DNA from: CAYMLQ01 sp964390795
GTDB lineage: Bacteria; Verrucomicrobiota; Kiritimatiellia; RFP12; UBA1067
Length of the DNA stretch: 13,430 nt
Reading direction: 5' to 3'
Assembly (NCBI GenBank): GCA_964390795.1
Contig: CAYMLQ010000135.1
Location: forward strand, 1-13,430
Below the pieces are notes generated by a model. That model was given only the letters and a program-made list of their open reading frames with translations. It made no database searches and had not been told where the DNA came from. Shown in pieces: positions 12,061-13,430 of this stretch. Made by a program: the position numbers and the translations under genes. How positions within the stretch are numbered: position 1 is the first letter of the stretch; each line of letters starts with the position of its first letter.

Positions 12061-13214
12061 ACGAACGGACACGGCTGATTCATTCCGGGCGCGACCGCGA
12101 CCCGCACACGGGCGCTTCGAGCATTCCGATTTACCAGGTTTCGACCTTTGACCAACCGGATCCCGAGCACCTCGGCGCGTACGACTACGCCCGCAGCGAC
12201 AACCCCACGCGCGAAGCGCTGGAGCACACCATCGCCGTGCTGGAAGGCGGAGCGCGCGGGCTGGCCTTTGCCTCGGGCATGGCGGCCACGTCCTCGGCTC
12301 TGCTGCTCTTCCAGACGGGCGACCATCTGGTGGTGGGGCGGGACACGTACGGCGGCACCTACCGCGTGCTCACCACCATTTTCAAGCGCTGGGGGCTCGA
12401 CGTGACCTTCGTCGACAGCACGGATACGGAGAGTGTCCGCCGCGCCGTTACGCCGGCCACGCGCGGGCTGTTTGTGGAAACGCCGGCCAACCCGCTCTTG
12501 CAGGTCACCGACCTGCGGGCCATGGCCACGATCGCCCGCGAACACAACCTCTTGGCGATCACCGACAACACCTTCATGACCCCGTACCTGCAGCGTCCGC
12601 TCGAACTCGGGTTTGACGTCGTGGTGCACAGCGCCACGAAGTTCTTGGGCGGGCACAGCGATGTGATCGCCGGGCTGGCCGTGACCCGCGACGCCGAACT
12701 GGGCCGGCGGCTGAAAGCGGTCCAGAACAGCTTCGGCGCGATTCTGGGGCCGCAGGACGCCTGGCTCGTGCAGCGCGGCGTCAAGACGCTGGCCGTGCGG
12801 CTGGAGGCGCAGCAGCAGGCGGCGGGCGAGATCGCGCGCTGGCTTCAAGGGCGATCCGACATTTGCCGCGTTTACTATCCCGGCCTTGAGAGTCATCCGG
12901 GCCACGACGTCCACGCGCGGCAGGCGGGCGGGGGCGGGGCGGTGATCTCCTTCGAACTGGCGGACGGGCCGACCGCCGTGGCCTTCCTCAAGCGCGTCAA
13001 ACTGCCGCTCGTGGCGGTCAGCCTCGGCGGCGTGGAGAGCATCCTCTCGTATCCGGCCACCATGTCGCATGCGGCCATGCCGCGCGACGAGCGCCTTGCG
13101 CGCGGCATCACCGACGGGCTGGTGCGCCTCTCGGTTGGCTTGGAGAGTGCCGAGGATCTGATCGCGGACATGGAGGCGGCGCTGAGTCCAGACGCGAATT
13201 TAGCCGCACATTGA
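12057..13214 (+). CDS. metC: Cystathionine beta-lyase-type transsulfuration enzyme (PLP)
   Basis: A 385-residue paralogue of the preceding enzyme. GTG 12057 overlaps the upstream stop (GTGA), and GAGGG at 12046-12050 lies six bases before it. Family marks: HTGASSIPIYQVSTF, YDYARSDNPTREALE, FASGMAATSSALLLF, TYGGTYRVL, VETPANPLLQVTDLRAMA, ITDNTFMTPYLQRPLELG, the PLP lysine Lys195 in HSATKFLGGHSDVIAG, and VSLGGVESILSYPATMSHA. It would cleave cystathionine to homocysteine, pyruvate and ammonia, the step after the upstream enzyme. The assignment as beta-lyase, not gamma-lyase or a second synthase, leans on the metI-metC order known in Bacillus and on HSATKFLGGHSD. The pair is one operon by overlap. 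A gamma-lyase role (to cysteine) cannot be excluded from sequence alone. Confidence 0.87.
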   Translation: MNERTRLIHSGRDRDPHTGASSIPIYQVSTFDQPDPEHLGAYDYARSDNPTREALEHTIAVLEGGARGLAFASGMAATSSALLLFQTGDHLVVGRDTYGGTYRVLTTIFKRWGLDVTFVDSTDTESVRRAVTPATRGLFVETPANPLLQVTDLRAMATIAREHNLLAITDNTFMTPYLQRPLELGFDVVVHSATKFLGGHSDVIAGLAVTRDAELGRRLKAVQNSFGAILGPQDAWLVQRGVKTLAVRLEAQQQAAGEIARWLQGRSDICRVYYPGLESHPGHDVHARQAGGGGAVISFELADGPTAVAFLKRVKLPLVAVSLGGVESILSYPATMSHAAMPRDERLARGITDGLVRLSVGLESAEDLIADMEAALSPDANLAAH

Positions 13215-13236
13215 ACCCCGCTGCGGTTACGCACGT

Positions 13237-13269
13237 ATGGACCGGGGCCGGCTGAAGCCGGTACACCAT
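13237..13269. repeat. Hairpin with CCGGC-TGAA-GCCGG core (REP-like)
   Basis: CCGGC (13248-13252) and GCCGG (13257-13261) form a five-pair stem around a TGAA tetraloop. The flanking ATGG (13237-13240) and CCAT (13266-13269) can add an outer stem. It lies 22 bases after the metC stop. No T-run follows, so it may be a REP-type repeat or a weak terminator; it could also protect the 3' end of the transcript. Confidence 0.5.
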
Positions 13270-13298
13270 GCGGCTATTGATTGTTATCGAATAGCTGC
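13270..13298. repeat. AT-rich hairpin near the 3' edge
   Basis: GCGGCTATT at 13270-13278 pairs over all nine positions (one G-T wobble) with AATAGCTGC at 13290-13298, leaving an 11-base loop. It lies in the region where base composition drops, upstream of a new gene. It could be an operator or recombination site, or a second terminator; the sequence does not decide. Confidence 0.4.
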
Positions 13299-13364
13299 GT
13301 AAATACTTGATATACAGCATGTAAGGAATTGTTTAAGAATTTACTACTGTGGCTATGTTGTGGC

Positions 13365-13393
13365 TTGACAGGCACGTTTTTCCAACTTAGACT
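13365..13393 (+). promoter_or_regulatory. Sigma70-type promoter of the gene at the right edge
   Basis: A perfect TTGACA at 13365-13370 and TAGACT at 13388-13393 are 17 bases apart. Expected transcription start is near 13400, giving a leader of about 15 bases that contains the AGGGG ribosome-binding site at 13405-13409. Confidence 0.6.
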
Positions 13394-13414
13394 ATATGGG
13401 CGAAAGGGGCAATC

Positions 13415-13430
13415 ATGTCACTCTACAAAC
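13415..13430 (+). CDS. 5' end of a gene running off the window (reads MSLYK)
   Basis: ATG 13415 is five bases after AGGGG (13405-13409) and downstream of a good promoter, so a real start is likely. Only five codons are visible, MSLYK. Many phage-type tyrosine integrases begin MSLYKRG...W, and the local drop in GC and hairpin-rich flank suit an integrated element, but five residues cannot prove this. Confidence 0.5.

Overview
This window comes from a GC-rich bacterial chromosome. Every supported gene is on the + strand. The content points to the PVC superphylum (Kiritimatiellota, Lentisphaerota, Verrucomicrobiota or Planctomycetota): a XylR-type sugar regulator set among secreted glycosidases, a secreted GH92 enzyme, a large secreted FAD oxidoreductase flanked by sugar-binding-type domains, and many small exported proteins. 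This assignment rests on gene content, not on a marker gene. No rRNA, tRNA or CRISPR array was seen.

Positions 1-3865 look like a carbohydrate-use operon. It holds the 3' end of a GH20-like glycosidase, a XylR-family regulator (periplasmic-binding-like sensor plus AraC HTH), and a secreted GH92 alpha-mannosidase-type enzyme, with only 7-9 bases between genes. Positions 3866-5090 look like inserted or decaying sequence. A mazEF toxin-antitoxin pair has a strong promoter placed so that mazE mRNA should be leaderless. It is followed by a frameshifted remnant of a beta-sandwich-type domain and by sequence resembling a dispersed repeat. A GNAT acetyltransferase follows at 5094-5576.

Positions 5668-10500 carry mainly exported proteins. 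These are the 933-residue FAD oxidoreductase, two small secreted proteins that share a weak Cys-x-Cys motif (one with a twin-arginine-type signal), a cupin lipoprotein whose metal ligands resemble those of D-lyxose isomerases, and a small two-helix membrane protein.

Positions 10501-10911 are non-coding and rich in repeats. There is a 66-bp imperfect palindrome, then a 146-bp MITE-like element with 17-bp perfect terminal inverted repeats, an apparent TTA target duplication and nested hairpins. Downstream is a tandem metI-metC-type pair for transsulfuration (cystathionine gamma-synthase and cystathionine beta-lyase) with overlapping stop and start. The first gene has no ATG, GTG or TTG at its expected start; an ATC lies eight bases after a near-perfect Shine-Dalgarno. 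The last 215 bases turn AT-rich and hold two hairpins, a good promoter, a ribosome-binding site and the first five codons of a new gene, possibly an integrase.

The most notable signals are the ATC start, the leaderless mazE promoter, the structured MITE-like element, the extracytoplasmic sugar-isomerase-like lipoprotein and the pair of small Cys-x-Cys exported proteins. I did not find convincing proof of a wholly new system.
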